From Trichloromonas sp034002365 (GTDB lineage Bacteria > Desulfobacterota > Desulfuromonadia > Desulfuromonadales > Trichloromonadaceae): DNA of 21,349 nucleotides. A model generated the notes under the pieces. That model did no database searches, had not been told where the DNA came from, and saw nothing but the letters and a program-made list of their open reading frames with translations. The stretch lies in contig JAVFAR010000047.1 in NCBI GenBank assembly GCA_034002365.1, forward strand, positions 1 to 21,349, read 5' to 3'. Below are positions 21,304 to 21,349 of this stretch, piece by piece; positions within the stretch are counted from its first letter, which is position 1, and every line of letters begins with the position of its first letter. Both the position numbers and the translations under genes were made by a program.

Positions 21304-21349
21304 ATGAACAACGATCCGCAAAGCTACGATTTTCAATGGGAGGACCTGG
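21304..21349 (+). CDS. Start of a gene cut by the window edge
   Basis: ATG at 21304 opens a frame that runs to the window end (MNNDPQSYDFQWEDL). CGGAG in the end of the preceding gene can serve as ribosome site. Too little is visible to name the product. Its tight spacing to the DUF3014 gene suggests one operon. Confidence 0.55.
   Translation, partial: MNNDPQSYDFQWEDL

Overview
The window is a GC-rich bacterial chromosome segment. Its gene content points to a Geobacter/Desulfuromonas-like member of the Desulfuromonadales: an energy-converting hydrogenase-related (Ehr) operon, sigma-54 promoters in front of acetate/succinate transporter genes, small Cys-rich proteins and a DUF3014 protein. 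The taxonomic call is inferred from content only. I saw no rRNA, tRNA, CRISPR array or complete insertion sequence.

Positions 1-3263 form a transporter/regulator region. The window opens with the Fis-type DNA-binding end of a sigma-54 activator (1-171). Two SatP/YaaH-family acetate/succinate transporter genes follow (542-1372 and 1862-2467). Each has a clear -24/-12 sigma-54 promoter with exact GG-N10-GC spacing, and a recurring TTTCGCA/TGCGAAA motif lies upstream of both. The first transporter carries an extra N-terminal Cys-rich module. The second has a long leader containing a strong terminator-like hairpin. A 138-bp MITE-like element sits against the terminator of the second gene, followed by a small membrane-protein gene (2821-3207).

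Positions 3299-13427 hold one long operon. Its first gene encodes an unusual regulator, an excisionase-type helix-turn-helix joined to a PTS EIIA domain. It overlaps by 4 bases with seven genes for an Ehr complex: two tandem HyfB/NuoL-like antiporter subunits, a HyfC/NuoH-like subunit, a HyfE-like subunit, a HyfF/NuoN-like subunit, a fused NuoC-NuoD-like large subunit that has lost all four NiFe cysteines, and a ferredoxin-NuoB small subunit that keeps its Fe-S ligands. The expected role is redox-driven ion translocation without hydrogen chemistry.

Positions 13428-16767 hold a small FmdB-type zinc-ribbon gene, a hairpin-rich gap, and a GH17-GT2 fusion of the NdvB type (beta-1,3-glucan synthesis). 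The promoter regions of the EIIA-HTH/Ehr operon and of the glucan synthase share the same two-copy ATGTCCA repeat with a 10-bp period, which suggests a common regulator.

Positions 16768-21349 are a mixed housekeeping region: a 48-aa membrane peptide, a leftward YqaA/DedA-like membrane protein, a leftward RhlE-type DEAD-box helicase with a possible transcription attenuator in its leader, an SDR oxidoreductase, a small leftward ORF, a free-standing Cys-rich protein related in pattern to the module on the first transporter, a DUF3014 membrane-anchored protein, and the start of one more gene cut by the window edge.
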